From Veillonella sp. VA139 (GTDB taxonomy: Bacteria > Bacillota > Negativicutes > Veillonellales > Veillonellaceae): a stretch of 64,000 bases of DNA. Each line of letters starts with the position of its first letter. Within the stretch, counting starts at the first letter, position 1. Location of the stretch: assembly GCF_003992005.1 (NCBI RefSeq), contig NZ_RQVL01000012.1:1-64000 (forward strand). The letters are read 5' to 3'. Positions 17,901-27,602 of the stretch are shown one piece after another. Position numbers and translations under genes: made by a program. Below the pieces are notes generated by a model that saw only the letters and a program-made list of their open reading frames with translations, did no database searches and was not told the DNA's origin.

Positions 17901-18287
17901 CTATTTGTCTTGTGTCGGTTCTTTCTTTGCTTGTGGTTGAGCTTTGAATGAACTAGAATCCTTTGTCAGCACAATATCGTCTGCCTTGATATACCAGTCA
18001 ACATCTGCTCCTTGATAGGTGGCAGTAGCAACGGTGTCCGCAATGGGATTGATAAGTTCCACCCGTGCGTTATAATCAAACTCTTTCAAAGGCACGCTGG
18101 CAGGAATACTTACTTGAATCATGCGTCCTTGTCCTTTGGATTTTAAGTCATAGGTACGTTCCTTGATTTCATCTGAAACCGACCCGTCTTCATTTTGGAT
18201 TCTCACTTCACGACGTAGAGCAGAGAATTTCAATTCTCCAAAAGTCGTGTCTTTATCTAATACAATGCCATTTGCTAATCTCATCAT
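17901..18287 (-). CDS. orf22: Tn916 Orf22 (YdcP-like)
   Basis: A 128-aa soluble protein recognised as Tn916 Orf22, of the YdcP family found at the front of Tn916/ICEBs1 transfer operons. It shares a theme with Orf23, such as LINPIADT here and LVNPRITAEG there, so the two are probably ancient paralogs. The exact role is not known. A GAAAGAGAGG ribosome site lies upstream, and it is cotranscribed with orf23. Confidence 0.88.
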   Translation of the reverse strand: MMRLANGIVLDKDTTFGELKFSALRREVRIQNEDGSVSDEIKERTYDLKSKGQGRMIQVSIPASVPLKEFDYNARVELINPIADTVATATYQGADVDWYIKADDIVLTKDSSSFKAQPQAKKEPTQDK

Positions 18288-18302
18288 TTTTCCTCTCTTT
18301 CT

Positions 18303-18617
18303 TTATTCTTTTATCATGTCGTCAGCATGTAAAAGGTAATTTGTAAAACCACGAGTGCCGATTTTGTAGCCCTCTGCGGTAATACGTGGATTGACTAACT
18401 TCACACGTTCCTCAAAGCCGAAATGTTTTTCGCCAGCTTCAGCAGGAAGCACCACCACAATATCATCTGCTCTTTGAACATCAGAATAGAGATTATAGCT
18501 TCTTGATAAGACAGTTAGCCGTCCGTTGATTCTTCGCTGAACGACTTTATCCTCGCCAGCAAATTCTAAATTGCCGAATGTTTTTTCCATGTTGGGAATC
18601 ACAAATTTAAGTTCCAT
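18303..18617 (-). CDS. orf23: Tn916 Orf23 (YdcP-like)
   Basis: A 104-aa soluble protein, start MELKFVIPNMEKTFGN, with an AAAGGATAGG ribosome site. It is recognised as Tn916 Orf23, a YdcP-family protein of unknown role encoded at the beginning of the transfer operon. It lies 15 bases before orf22 and just after the tiny orf24. Confidence 0.88.
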   Translation of the reverse strand: MELKFVIPNMEKTFGNLEFAGEDKVVQRRINGRLTVLSRSYNLYSDVQRADDIVVVLPAEAGEKHFGFEERVKLVNPRITAEGYKIGTRGFTNYLLHADDMIKE

Positions 18618-18639
18618 ATTTTTACCTATCCTTTCTTTT

Positions 18640-18714
18640 TTATTGGCTGAATGAATGTTTGATGGTCTTAAAGAGTGGGGAACGACCTTTTGATTCTTGA
18701 TTTTTTGTTTTCAT
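18640..18714 (-). CDS. orf24: Tn916 Orf24, 24-aa peptide
   Basis: A short frame, MKTKNQESKGRSPLF...SFSQ, with a clear GAAAGGAAG ribosome site. Position and sequence fit the annotated orf24 at the right end of Tn916. No function is known; it could act as a leader coupled to orf23. Confidence 0.65.
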   Translation of the reverse strand: MKTKNQESKGRSPLFKTIKHSFSQ

Positions 18715-18740
18715 AAGTTCACTTCCTTTCAAAATCGGGT

Positions 18741-18774
18741 AAAAAAATAGACACCTCATTTTTTGAAGTGTCTA
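18741..18774 (-). terminator. Intrinsic-terminator-like hairpin upstream of orf24
   Basis: On the minus strand TAGACACTTCA pairs with TGAGGTGTCTA (one mismatch) and is followed by seven U. It lies between the transposon end and orf24, so it would stop or attenuate transcription entering the transfer genes. Confidence 0.7.
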
Positions 18775-18849
18775 CCTATTAAATATTCAAATTTTATTGG
18801 AAGTATCTTTATATCTTCACTTTTCAAGGATAAATCGTCGTATCAAAGC

Positions 18850-18958
18850 TCATTCATAAGTAGTAAATTAGTAGTAAATTGAGTGGTTTTGACCTTGATA
18901 AAGTGTGATAAGTCCAGTTTTTATGCGGATAACTAGATTTTTATGCTATTTTTGTATA
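18850..18958. mobile_element. Right end of the Tn916-like element with integrase arm sites
   Basis: Two tandem AGTAGTAAATT units at about 18858-18880 match the Tn916 integrase DR2 arm-type sites, and the following AT-rich sequence matches the known Tn916 terminus. The chromosome begins near 18950-18960; the exact crossover base cannot be fixed without the empty site. The insertion lies 3' of the family-39 glycosyltransferase gene and its terminator and breaks no visible gene. Confidence 0.7.
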
Positions 18959-19115
18959 TAAACATAAGCCTTTTAGAATCGCTTTCTCTGTCCTCCTTCA
19001 TTTATTATCGAGTCATACAATATTCCTTGAATGTAGGTCTCATGCCGCCTGTCCTATAGTAACAGAAACTTATTGGGGATACTCCCTAGGAGCATCCCCA
19101 ATACTATAATTACCA
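18959..19115. terminator. Chromosomal flank with terminator for the gat operon
   Basis: Noncoding. At 19072-19102 ATTGGGGATACTCC pairs with GAGCATCCCCAAT around CTAG (one mismatch), just past the stop of the family-39 glycosyltransferase, so it probably ends the operon that starts at gatC. Confidence 0.65.
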
Positions 19116-20723
19116 TTATTTCGCTTTGTAAAAGACTCCTAGAGAATTTCTTTCTACAGGTTGAACCTGGTCATATAAATTTGTTTCTTTAAAATACGTT
19201 GCGTATTTATTTGGCACATAAATCAAAGCACGTGATAGTTTCTCTGTATCTTTTGCCAAGTCAGTAGGTTTCACCATAGGCATGATATTTTTCCCATTTT
19301 CCCAAACACTTTCGTGTTCTTTGTAATGTATAAAGGAAGTAGTTCGTCCCAAATAATAGGATAAAGACGTACGATAATTACCATATTGATACACCTCTAA
19401 TGGCGTAGTGCCTTCCAATGTCATCACTTCATTGGCTAATACTTTTCCAGATTGGTCTTCCATAACTGGCACTAAGTTAGGAACTAATGCTAAATAAAAA
19501 ATGATCGCACTCGTTGCCATACTGCACACTAAGACAGACCCTGTTCGTTTACTAGCGGCATAAATAAACGTCAACACAGTCACTGCCAAACTAATCCAAA
19601 GATACGCACTATGTGACAAAGACATACTCAATCCCACTATGACTAATCCTAGTAAAAATGGAAATCCACCCAGTGCATATAGGGTAAACACCCTCCATGT
19701 CATCTTACGATCTTTGTATCCTTCTATACAAGCATGAATGCCCATGCCTGCCCATAATGCCAAAGGAATCAGCATAATAAATGTGTAGGTAACATATTTA
19801 GTGGCCATACACGTGTAGAACAGAACGGTTCCTACAAACCAAAAAATAGACCAATACCAAATATAGGCGTGTTTCTGTTTATTGATACCACGAACTACAA
19901 AGCTAGTCCATGGCATCATGCATACTGGCAACAAGGCAAAATATAAATACCACCAATTATGTTCAGGATGTTCTGGTACAGTAGCCCTCGTTATATTATG
20001 TAGCCCTAAAAATCCTTGGATAAATGTATCTCCATGAACATGGTACATATATCCATACCAAGGTACTACGACTAGGATAAAAGCAAGAATACCTTTCCAA
20101 GAAAAGACATATTTAAACCAATCCATACGACGATTCAAGGCCACATATAGAATTAAAATAATCCCTGGTAGCACGATCCCTACAGGGCCTTTGGTAAGTA
20201 CCGCTAACCCAGCAAACATATAGGCATAGACCATATGGCGATGACTTTCACCAGTGATACCACGATATAAATAGTAAAAAATACCCATAGAAAAAAGAAA
20301 TAAATATCCATCCGTCACGACAGCATGACCGATGTACCAAAATTCTAACGCCGTTCCTAGGGCAATGGCACTCCACATGGCAATCCGTTCTACTTGATAT
20401 ATACTGAAAGCCATCCGATACATCGCTAGTACTGTACAAGTAGAAACGACAATGGATGGCAATCGAGCAGCCAAATCAGAGATACCAAACAAAGAGTAGG
20501 ACAGTATAAGCCCCCAATATGCCATAATTGGTTTATCATACCAATACATGTCATAAATCATAGGCGACAAAAACTCTCCATGTTTCATCATGGTCACAGC
20601 TGATAAGGCATAGTTCGATTCTACTGTGTCAGTAATAGGCAGTGCCCACGACATCCACAAATAAAACAGAAATGTTCCTATCCCTAACCATGTAAACCGT
20701 TTCCATGAAAATGTTTGTTTCAT
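19116..20723 (-). CDS. Family-39 (PMT/ArnT-like) membrane glycosyltransferase
   Basis: A 535-aa polytopic protein with about 11 hydrophobic helices. The N-terminal WALPITDTVESNYALSA carries the acidic residue of the GT39/ArnT fold in the first periplasmic loop, and YWYDKPIMAYWGL matches the PMT_2 family motif (DKPP-like). Such enzymes move a sugar from a polyprenyl-phosphate carrier to lipid A or a glycan outside the cytoplasmic membrane. Its presence fits an organism with an outer membrane. It is the last gene of a run from gatC, and the donor and acceptor cannot be told from sequence. Confidence 0.85.
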   Translation of the reverse strand: MKQTFSWKRFTWLGIGTFLFYLWMSWALPITDTVESNYALSAVTMMKHGEFLSPMIYDMYWYDKPIMAYWGLILSYSLFGISDLAARLPSIVVSTCTVLAMYRMAFSIYQVERIAMWSAIALGTALEFWYIGHAVVTDGYLFLFSMGIFYYLYRGITGESHRHMVYAYMFAGLAVLTKGPVGIVLPGIILILYVALNRRMDWFKYVFSWKGILAFILVVVPWYGYMYHVHGDTFIQGFLGLHNITRATVPEHPEHNWWYLYFALLPVCMMPWTSFVVRGINKQKHAYIWYWSIFWFVGTVLFYTCMATKYVTYTFIMLIPLALWAGMGIHACIEGYKDRKMTWRVFTLYALGGFPFLLGLVIVGLSMSLSHSAYLWISLAVTVLTFIYAASKRTGSVLVCSMATSAIIFYLALVPNLVPVMEDQSGKVLANEVMTLEGTTPLEVYQYGNYRTSLSYYLGRTTSFIHYKEHESVWENGKNIMPMVKPTDLAKDTEKLSRALIYVPNKYATYFKETNLYDQVQPVERNSLGVFYKAK

Positions 20724-20748
20724 AGTAATACAACCTCTGTATTTATAT

Positions 20749-21084
20749 TTAAAAAAATAGTTTTCCCAACAAGCGCATCACTAGCCAAGCTAGGATAATC
20801 ACAAAGGCACCAGCAATGATAAATTTAGCTAATGTAAATAGCACTAGAATCACCACTGCTGCCCCTACTGCTAAACCTGCTTTCCACTTCCAGTTAAGGG
20901 CATTCCACAAGAATACCTTCATATTGGGTATGGTCTGAAAACTTTGTTGTTCCTGTTGAGAAGATTGATGATGAGGAGCATCGTATGCTCGCCCCTCTTC
21001 ATCAATAGTTGTTCCGTCAAAATCACGTAATTCTTCTTCTGAAAGAACGCGCGTTCCTTCTTCATACTTTTGTTCTTGACTCAT
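20749..21084 (-). CDS. Small membrane protein of unknown function
   Basis: A 111-aa protein. The N-terminal half is acidic and hydrophilic (VLSEEELRDFDGTTIDEEGR). The C-terminal half has hydrophobic helices (WKAGLAVGAAVVILVLFTL and IIAGAFVIILAWLVM). The ATG at 21084 has a GGAGTGACT ribosome site and is preferred over the GTG two codons earlier. It lies 9 bases downstream of gatB and 25 bases before the glycosyltransferase gene, so it is probably cotranscribed. I do not recognise the family. Confidence 0.75.
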   Translation of the reverse strand: MSQEQKYEEGTRVLSEEELRDFDGTTIDEEGRAYDAPHHQSSQQEQQSFQTIPNMKVFLWNALNWKWKAGLAVGAAVVILVLFTLAKFIIAGAFVIILAWLVMRLLGKLFF

Positions 21085-21092
21085 AGTCACTC

Positions 21093-22538
21093 CTATAGAG
21101 CTTGTAAATGTTTTTCCAACAATTCATTGACTACGCCAGGATTTGCTTTCCCCTTGGAGGCACGCATGACTTGACCTACCAAGAATCCAATAGCTTTACC
21201 TTTGCCAGATTTGAAATCTTCCACAGATTTAGGATTATCTGCAATGACTTGTTTTACGATTTCTTCAATAGCTCCTGTATCGGTAATTTGAACTAAGCCT
21301 TCTTCTTCTACGATTGTATCTGGATTTTTACCAGTTTCAAACATTTTTACAATAACTTGTTTTGCAATTTTACCAGAAATTGTACCTTTTTCAATTAGGC
21401 TAATCATAGCAGCTAATTGTTCAGGTTGTACTTTGCTATCTGCATAGGAAATACCAGCATCATTCACAAGTTTTGCTAAATCACCAATAATCCAGTTAGA
21501 TGCTGTTTTTGCATCGGCGCCAGCTTCTACGACAGCATCGAAATAGTCCGCTGTAGCACGTTGACTTGTCAATGTGCGTGCATCTTCACTGGACAATCCA
21601 TAGGATTCCATAAAGCGTTGTTGTTTCGCTTCTGGCAATTCTGGTAAAGATTGACGAATCTCTTCTACATAGTTAGGATCTACCACGATAGGTACCAAGT
21701 CTGGTTCTGGGAAGAAACGGTAGTCATTTTCCTTCTCTTTCTTACGCATGGAAAGAGTAATCCCTTTGCTATCGTCCCAAGTACGAGTTTCTTGTACGAT
21801 AGTTTCTCCATCTTCTAAGGCTTCCGCTTGACGAAGTGCTTCGTATTCGATACCTTTTTGAATCCCTGTTAAGGAGTTCATATTTTTAATTTCCGTTTTT
21901 GTACCTAATTTTGTTTCTCCTACAGGGCGAATAGAAATGTTCGCATCACAACGCAAACTACCTTCTTCCATACGTCCATCAGAAACGCCTAAGTATTGTA
22001 CAATAGCACGGATTTTATCCACATATTGGCGTGCTTCTTCACCAGAACGAAGATCTGGTTCAGAAACGATTTCCAACAATGGTACACCGGTACGGTTGTA
22101 ATCTACATTAGAACTGTCAGAACTAGAAATCGTAGCACCGCTATGTACTAATTTACCAGCATCTTCTTCCATGTGAATACGATTGATGCGAATGCGACGA
22201 GTTTCTCCATTCACTTCTACATCAAGATGACCATTCACGCAGATTGGCAAATCGAATTGTGAAGTCTGCCAGTTTTTAGGTAAATCTGGATAATAATAGT
22301 TTTTGCGGTCAAATTTATTGAATAGTACAATTTCGCAATTCAAAGCTAAACCGACTTTAATAGCATATTCCAATACTTTTTGGTTGAACACAGGCATGGT
22401 TCCTGGCAAGCCTAAGCAAGTAGGACATACATGTGTGTTATGATCGCCCCCGAAGGCCGTTGTACAGGAGCAGAAAATTTTTGAATTTGTTTTCAGTTCA
22501 GTATGAACTTCAAGGCCTACCACAGTTTCATATTTCAT
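21093..22538 (-). CDS. gatB: Aspartyl/glutamyl-tRNA amidotransferase subunit B
   Basis: A 481-aa subunit that phosphorylates and amidates Glu-tRNA(Gln) or Asp-tRNA(Asn) with ammonia from GatA. The start [15 protein letters not shown], zinc-ligand pairs in [10 protein letters not shown] and [11 protein letters not shown], and the kinase-active core ([14 protein letters not shown]) are all present, as is the C-terminal YqeY-like tail ending in [16 protein letters not shown]. Length is standard. The start overlaps the gatA stop as ATGA. Confidence 0.98.
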   Translation of the reverse strand: MKYETVVGLEVHTELKTNSKIFCSCTTAFGGDHNTHVCPTCLGLPGTMPVFNQKVLEYAIKVGLALNCEIVLFNKFDRKNYYYPDLPKNWQTSQFDLPICVNGHLDVEVNGETRRIRINRIHMEEDAGKLVHSGATISSSDSSNVDYNRTGVPLLEIVSEPDLRSGEEARQYVDKIRAIVQYLGVSDGRMEEGSLRCDANISIRPVGETKLGTKTEIKNMNSLTGIQKGIEYEALRQAEALEDGETIVQETRTWDDSKGITLSMRKKEKENDYRFFPEPDLVPIVVDPNYVEEIRQSLPELPEAKQQRFMESYGLSSEDARTLTSQRATADYFDAVVEAGADAKTASNWIIGDLAKLVNDAGISYADSKVQPEQLAAMISLIEKGTISGKIAKQVIVKMFETGKNPDTIVEEEGLVQITDTGAIEEIVKQVIADNPKSVEDFKSGKGKAIGFLVGQVMRASKGKANPGVVNELLEKHLQAL

Positions 22539-23992
22539 AGTTTCAATTCTCCCATAGTTGGCAATTTTGTAAATTCAGGACATTCTTGTTCAAAACTATA
22601 GGCAGCTTGTAATAACGTACTTTCACCCATAGCAGGTGCTAATAATTGCATACCGATTGGCATACCATTAGAACCAAAACCAGCTGGAATGCTAATGCCT
22701 GGAATACCTGCCAAGTTAACCGGCACCGTACATACGTCTTCCAAGTACATCGTCAATGGATCGTTGATTTTTTCACCAAATTTGAAAGCTGTATTTGGAG
22801 CTGTTGGTGTCAACAATACATCGCATTCTTGGAAAGCTGCGTCAAATTCATTTTTAATTAAACGACGAGCTTTTAAGGCTTTCAAATAGTACGCATCGTA
22901 GTAACCAGAACTCAATACATAAGTACCTAACAAGATACGACGTTGCACTTCTTCACCAAAGCCTTGAGTCCGAGTTTTGGTAGACATTTCCACTAAGTTA
23001 TCTGCTGGCACGCGAAGACCGTAGCTAACTCCATCATAACGAGCTAAGTTAGAACTAGCTTCTGCTAAGGCGATGATATAGTATGCAGACAAGGCATATT
23101 TTGTAGTTGGTAAGGAAATATCTACGATAGTGGCACCCATAGAGCGATAGGTTTCAATAGCTTTTTCCAAAGCTGCACGCACTTCTGGATGTAAGCCATC
23201 ACCAAAATATTCTTTAGGCACACCGATGCGCAAGCCTTTTACATCTTTCACAAGAGCTTTTGTATAATCGACACGATCTCCTGGGATGGATGTAGAATCA
23301 TGGAAATCATGGCCTGTAATAGCATTCAACACGATAGCTGCATCACGTACGTCTCTTGTAACAGGGCCAATTTGGTCCAAAGAAGATGCATAAGCAATCA
23401 AGCCATAGCGAGACACATTGCCATACGTCGGTTTCAAGCCTACTACACCACAATAGGATGCTGGTTGACGAATGGATCCACCTGTATCGGATCCTAACGC
23501 CCAAATAGCACTACCGCTGGCAACAGCTGCTGCACTACCACCAGAAGAACCTCCTGGTACGTAGTCTGGATTCCATGGATTTGTCGTTTTGCCTAAGGCA
23601 GAGTTCTCTGTGGAGCTGCCCATAGCAAATTCGTCCATATTCAATTTACCTAAAATGACTGCATCTTGAGATTGTAATTTTTCGATAACTGTCGCATTGT
23701 ACGGTGGCACAAAGTTTTCCAACATATGGGAACCACATGTTGTGGCTACACCTTTGGTACAAATGTTATCTTTAATCGCACCTGGAACCCCAGCTAATGG
23801 AGAAATCGTTTCTCCTTTTGCAATTTTTGCGTCCACAGCCTCAGCTTGTGCTAACGCCGTTTCGTGAGAGTCAGACAAGTACGCATGTACTGTTGGCTCT
23901 ACATTGTCTTTATGTGCCAATACAGCTTTTGTAAGCTCTAGGGCAGAAATTTCTTTATTTACTAATTTTTGATGTAATTCAAAAAGAGTCAT
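22535..23992 (-). CDS. gatA: Aspartyl/glutamyl-tRNA amidotransferase subunit A
   Basis: The amidase subunit, about 485 aa, which releases ammonia from glutamine. The amidase signature [14 protein letters not shown] and the Ser-cisSer-Lys triad ([12 protein letters not shown]) are clear. The frame is open to 24058, but [14 protein letters not shown] at 23992 is the normal GatA N-terminus and has a good AGGAGAAG ribosome site, whereas the longer form would overlap gatC. Confidence 0.97.
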   Translation of the reverse strand: MTLFELHQKLVNKEISALELTKAVLAHKDNVEPTVHAYLSDSHETALAQAEAVDAKIAKGETISPLAGVPGAIKDNICTKGVATTCGSHMLENFVPPYNATVIEKLQSQDAVILGKLNMDEFAMGSSTENSALGKTTNPWNPDYVPGGSSGGSAAAVASGSAIWALGSDTGGSIRQPASYCGVVGLKPTYGNVSRYGLIAYASSLDQIGPVTRDVRDAAIVLNAITGHDFHDSTSIPGDRVDYTKALVKDVKGLRIGVPKEYFGDGLHPEVRAALEKAIETYRSMGATIVDISLPTTKYALSAYYIIALAEASSNLARYDGVSYGLRVPADNLVEMSTKTRTQGFGEEVQRRILLGTYVLSSGYYDAYYLKALKARRLIKNEFDAAFQECDVLLTPTAPNTAFKFGEKINDPLTMYLEDVCTVPVNLAGIPGISIPAGFGSNGMPIGMQLLAPAMGESTLLQAAYSFEQECPEFTKLPTMGELKL

Positions 23993-24002
23993 GTATCTTC
24001 TC

Positions 24003-24287
24003 CTAGTTCTGTACAACACGAGGTACTCTGAAATACCCATTCTCTTCTTCAGGTGCATTTTGTAACGCCGCTTCCCGTGGCAATGATGGTTTCATTTCAT
24101 CAGGACGATATACATTTTGTAATGGCACCGCGTGAGCCATTGGCTCTACATCTGTTAAATCTAATTCTTCTAATTCCTCAACATAGGTAAGGATATTACT
24201 GAGGGCTTTTTCTGCCGCCTCTAAATCTTTAATTTCTAATCGGGATAATAAGGCAATATTCTTAATTTCCTCTTGAGTAATTTTCAT
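24003..24287 (-). CDS. gatC: Aspartyl/glutamyl-tRNA amidotransferase subunit C
   Basis: A 94-aa GatC, the belt subunit that holds GatA and GatB together. [19 protein letters not shown] and the C-terminal YFRVPRVV are typical. The start at 24287 has GAAAGGATG nine bases before it; an upstream in-frame ATG at 24305 lacks a ribosome site. It is the first gene of the gatCAB operon. Confidence 0.96.
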   Translation of the reverse strand: MKITQEEIKNIALLSRLEIKDLEAAEKALSNILTYVEELEELDLTDVEPMAHAVPLQNVYRPDEMKPSLPREAALQNAPEEENGYFRVPRVVQN

Positions 24288-24312
24288 AGACACACATCCT
24301 TTCAATTTATAT

Positions 24313-24341
24313 ATTATACCATACTTTCATGATGAAAGTAC
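24313..24341 (-). promoter_or_regulatory. gatC promoter with adjacent palindrome
   Basis: An extended -10 TGGTATAAT (minus strand, 24313-24321) lies about 26 bases before the gatC start. The near-perfect palindrome TACTTTCATGATGAAAGTA (24322-24340) abuts it, directly after the stop of the MacB-like permease gene. It could be a terminator stem for that gene or an operator overlapping the -35 region. Confidence 0.5.
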
Positions 24342-25562
24342 CTATTCATAATGTAAGGCATCAATAGGATTTAACTTCGCTGCTTTTCTAGCTGGATACA
24401 AACCAAATACAAGACCTATGGACATGGAGAATCCAAAAGATAATAAAATAGGACCTGTGGTCACTACAGTTTTCAACTTAGCTACTGTAGCAATCAGCTG
24501 TGACGCACCAATCCCCACTAGAATGCCTATGGCACCACCTACGAGAGAGATAACGACGGCTTCAATTAAAAACTGTGTAATAATCGTTCGATACGTCGCT
24601 CCTAAGGCTTTACGAACACCAATTTCTCGAGTACGTTCTGTGACAGACACAAGCATGATATTCATAATCCCAATGCCACCAACTAATAAAGAAATCGCTG
24701 CCACAGCACCCAGGAATAAGGTCATGGTAGCTGTATTTTCTTCTACCGCTTTCATAATGGACGCCATATTATTCACATTAAAATCATCGAGGTCGGGATT
24801 TTTAATACCATGACGGACACGCAAAATATTTTCTATATCTGCTTGCACCCGTTCTAAGTCTTCGCCTTCTTTTGCTTGAATGTAGATCATACGTAAATAA
24901 TCAACACCCATCACACGTTCCATCATAGTTGTATAGGGTACTACAATGACATCATCTTGATCATTCCCCATAGCACCAGAACCCTTTTCATCAAGGACAC
25001 CTACTATTTTAAAAGAATTTTTATCAATCCGAATATCCTTACCAATGGGGTCTTCATTACCAAATAAATTTTTTGCCACAGTGGCGCCTATAACTGCCAC
25101 TCGTTCACGGCGTTCAATTTGGCTATCTGTAATAAAACGACCTGATTTCATAGTCCAATTGTTCACATACTGAAAGTCAGCATTAGCACCATTCACAGTT
25201 GTGGTCCAATTCTTGCTCATGTACACAGTTAAATACGAATTAGATGCTACTGGTGAAGCTGCTTGCACGCTATCCATCTTCGAAATAGCTTCATAGTCGC
25301 CCATTTTTATCGTTTTATTAGCACCAGATACAGGGCGTACCCCTGGTGTTCTAGGAGCTCCTGGATAGACCATTAGCAGATTACTGCCCAAACTAGAAAT
25401 AGATTCTGTAATTTGTTGACGCACTCCATATCCGATAGAAACGAGAGCAATCACTGCCGCTACACCAATGATGATACCTAGCATCGTCAGTAATGACCGC
25501 ATCTTATTCGCAATCAGAGAGGACCAAGCCATTAAGAAACCTTCCTTATACATGGCTTTCAC
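24342..25562 (-). CDS. MacB-type ABC transporter permease
   Basis: A 406-aa protein with the MacB layout: an N-terminal helix (MRSLLTMLGIIIGVAAVIAL), a large periplasmic MacB_PCD domain (about residues 45-270), then three helices of the FtsX domain with the conserved GGIGIMNIMLVSVTERTREI near residue 300. With the adaptor and ATPase upstream it makes a MacAB-like tripartite exporter for macrolides, peptides or lipids. An outer-membrane TolC partner is not in the window. The start overlaps the ATPase gene by 17 bases. Confidence 0.93.
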   Translation of the reverse strand: MKAMYKEGFLMAWSSLIANKMRSLLTMLGIIIGVAAVIALVSIGYGVRQQITESISSLGSNLLMVYPGAPRTPGVRPVSGANKTIKMGDYEAISKMDSVQAASPVASNSYLTVYMSKNWTTTVNGANADFQYVNNWTMKSGRFITDSQIERRERVAVIGATVAKNLFGNEDPIGKDIRIDKNSFKIVGVLDEKGSGAMGNDQDDVIVVPYTTMMERVMGVDYLRMIYIQAKEGEDLERVQADIENILRVRHGIKNPDLDDFNVNNMASIMKAVEENTATMTLFLGAVAAISLLVGGIGIMNIMLVSVTERTREIGVRKALGATYRTIITQFLIEAVVISLVGGAIGILVGIGASQLIATVAKLKTVVTTGPILLSFGFSMSIGLVFGLYPARKAAKLNPIDALHYE

Positions 25563-26283
25563 CTCCTACCTGCAACCCTTTCATATGAGGATTGATTCTA
25601 TCTTCTACAATAAGACCATCTTTTAAGACCACATTACGCCCTGCATATTCAGCAATATCTGGCTCATGGGTGACTAAAATGATGGTACGCCCTTCTTGGT
25701 ATAATTCCGTGAAGATATGCATCACATCTAAACTCGCTTTTGAGTCAAGGTTACCTGTAGGTTCATCGGCCATAATAATCGCTGGGTCATTTGCTAACGC
25801 TCTCGCAATGGCTACACGTTGTCGTTGCCCTCCAGATAGTTCTGCTGGCATATGCTCCAACCGAGTACCGAGTCCCAAATCTGTCAATAATTGACTAGCC
25901 CTAGCTTTACGTTCTGCTTTAGACACTCCTGCATAGACCATTGGTAATGCTACATTATCTAGGGCTGTTAATTTTGGCAATAAATTAAAACTTTGGAACA
26001 CAAACCCAATTCGTTTGTTCCGCACATAAGCCAATTCATCATCCCCCAGGTGGGCTACTTCTTCTCCATCTAATCGATAGGAACCACTGGTAGGTCTGTC
26101 AAGACATCCTAAGATGTTCATAAACGTAGACTTCCCCGAACCAGAAGGTCCCATAATAGAGGTAAACTCCCCTTCATAAATGGACAAGTCAATACCATGC
26201 AGTACAGGTACTGTCAACTTTCCATTTACGTAGGTTTTCGTAATTCCTTCTAAGGTGATAACTGCTTTTTTAGAAGTTTCCAT
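25546..26283 (-). CDS. MacB-type ABC transporter ATP-binding protein
   Basis: A 245-aa ATPase of the LolD/MacB class. Walker A GPSGSGKST (about residues 45-53), Q-loop FVFQSFNLLPKL, signature LSGGQRQRVAIARALAND and Walker B IIMADEPTG are intact, with the final switch His in LVTHEPDIA. In E. coli MacB the ATPase is fused to the permease; here they are separate proteins, the usual Firmicutes arrangement. Its stop precedes the end of the permease start region, so the genes are translationally coupled. Confidence 0.96.
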   Translation of the reverse strand: METSKKAVITLEGITKTYVNGKLTVPVLHGIDLSIYEGEFTSIMGPSGSGKSTFMNILGCLDRPTSGSYRLDGEEVAHLGDDELAYVRNKRIGFVFQSFNLLPKLTALDNVALPMVYAGVSKAERKARASQLLTDLGLGTRLEHMPAELSGGQRQRVAIARALANDPAIIMADEPTGNLDSKASLDVMHIFTELYQEGRTIILVTHEPDIAEYAGRNVVLKDGLIVEDRINPHMKGLQVGGESHV

Positions 26284-27350
26284 TAGAATGGCCCCCTCTG
26301 TTGCTGTTTTTTCGTCGTACTTACATCACCACTAATAACGATTTCATCTCCCTCTTCTACACCGGATATAATTTCAATTGTTGAATCACCCGTCATACCA
26401 GTTTTCACACTGGTTCTAACAGGTTTTCCATCTTTGATGACATATACAAATTCTCCCACTTTATCAGAACGAACAGCAGCTAAAGGAACTACCAACACAT
26501 TTTGTCGTTCTTCTCCATGAATTGTTGCTCGCGCTGTCATAGATGGGAAGAAATGACTTACATCACTTGCTGGAATTGCTACACGAACTGTATAATACAC
26601 TACGGATGAACTGGTCGTTCCCATACTACCTTTTGTACCTAATGAAATACTTTTAACAGTACCTGTGAAAGTCTGACCTGGATGCGCATCGACTGTGAAA
26701 TCTACTTTGGCACCTTCTTTTACATTCCCAATATCTGTTTCATCAACTGTTAAATAGATTTCTAAATCAGATAAATCTGCAATGGTGGCAATAATCATTT
26801 GTGTAGAAATACCAGTAGCAATGGTTTGCCCTGCTTTCAAAGGTTCTCCAATTATGGTCCCATCCATAGGTGCTGTAATCGTACTATCTGTTAAGTTCGC
26901 TGCCACTTGGTCATAGGTAGCTCTTGCTTTTTCATAGGCTGCTAGTGCATTGTCATAGGTTTGCTGTGAAATGGCACCTTGTGACACTAGCGTACGGTAT
27001 CGATCCAAATCTGTGGCGGTTTGATTCAATGTAGCTCGTGCATTATCTACGGAGGCCTGTAATTGACGAGAATCAATAGTAGCGATAACTTGCCCTGCTG
27101 TTACATGCTGATTGGCTTTCACCAAAACAGATTCTAATTTGCCAGGAATATTGGTAGATACATCTACATAGCGAACAGGATTAATGGTTCCCGTTGCACT
27201 AATAGTAGATGAAATACTACCTTTTCCTACTTTCCCCGTTGTATAGGTAGGCGCCTCTTTCGTTTGGCTACTACTATACCATTGCCATCCACCAATAGCT
27301 ACCACTAAGATAGCCACAATGGCAATCCATAATTTTTTATTTTTCCACAT
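26283..27350 (-). CDS. MacA/HlyD-family periplasmic adaptor
   Basis: About 355 aa. The start at 27350 (MWKNKKLWIAIVAILVVA) has a strong GAAAGGAGATATTT ribosome site; the frame is open upstream to 27422. One N-terminal anchor helix is followed by a lipoyl half (VDVSTNIPGKLESVLVKANQ), a helical hairpin with coiled coil (about residues 95-150), the second lipoyl half and beta-barrel domains. It links the permease to an outer-membrane exit duct. It is first in a three-gene operon. Confidence 0.93.
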   Translation of the reverse strand: MWKNKKLWIAIVAILVVAIGGWQWYSSSQTKEAPTYTTGKVGKGSISSTISATGTINPVRYVDVSTNIPGKLESVLVKANQHVTAGQVIATIDSRQLQASVDNARATLNQTATDLDRYRTLVSQGAISQQTYDNALAAYEKARATYDQVAANLTDSTITAPMDGTIIGEPLKAGQTIATGISTQMIIATIADLSDLEIYLTVDETDIGNVKEGAKVDFTVDAHPGQTFTGTVKSISLGTKGSMGTTSSSVVYYTVRVAIPASDVSHFFPSMTARATIHGEERQNVLVVPLAAVRSDKVGEFVYVIKDGKPVRTSVKTGMTGDSTIEIISGVEEGDEIVISGDVSTTKKQQQRGPF

Positions 27351-27541
27351 GAAATATCTCCTTTCATCTATCGATTGTATATCAAACAAGTAATCTCCTA
27401 CTCTAATAGGGGTAAGGACCAATATGTAGTATAGACCTTTATCTTCATAAACTTGTTTACGGCTGCTGATAACTTCCTTATATGAGTAACCCTTTACTAT
27501 AGTATAAAAGCAAACATGCTATATACAGGAGGATAAAAAGA

Positions 27542-27567
27542 AAAGAAAACTATGGTTAGTTTTCTTT
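27542..27567. terminator. Terminator after pfkA
   Basis: Perfect 11-bp arms AAAGAAAACTA / TAGTTTTCTTT around TGGT, 36 bases past the pfkA stop on the minus strand. Confidence 0.65.
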
Positions 27568-27602
27568 ATCTTATACAATACGATGGTGAAACTACTATGA
27601 AA

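Noticed and set aside
24322..24340. T-box or other tRNA-sensing leader before gatC
   Set aside because: The leader is under 25 bases, far too short for a T-box; only a simple palindrome is present.
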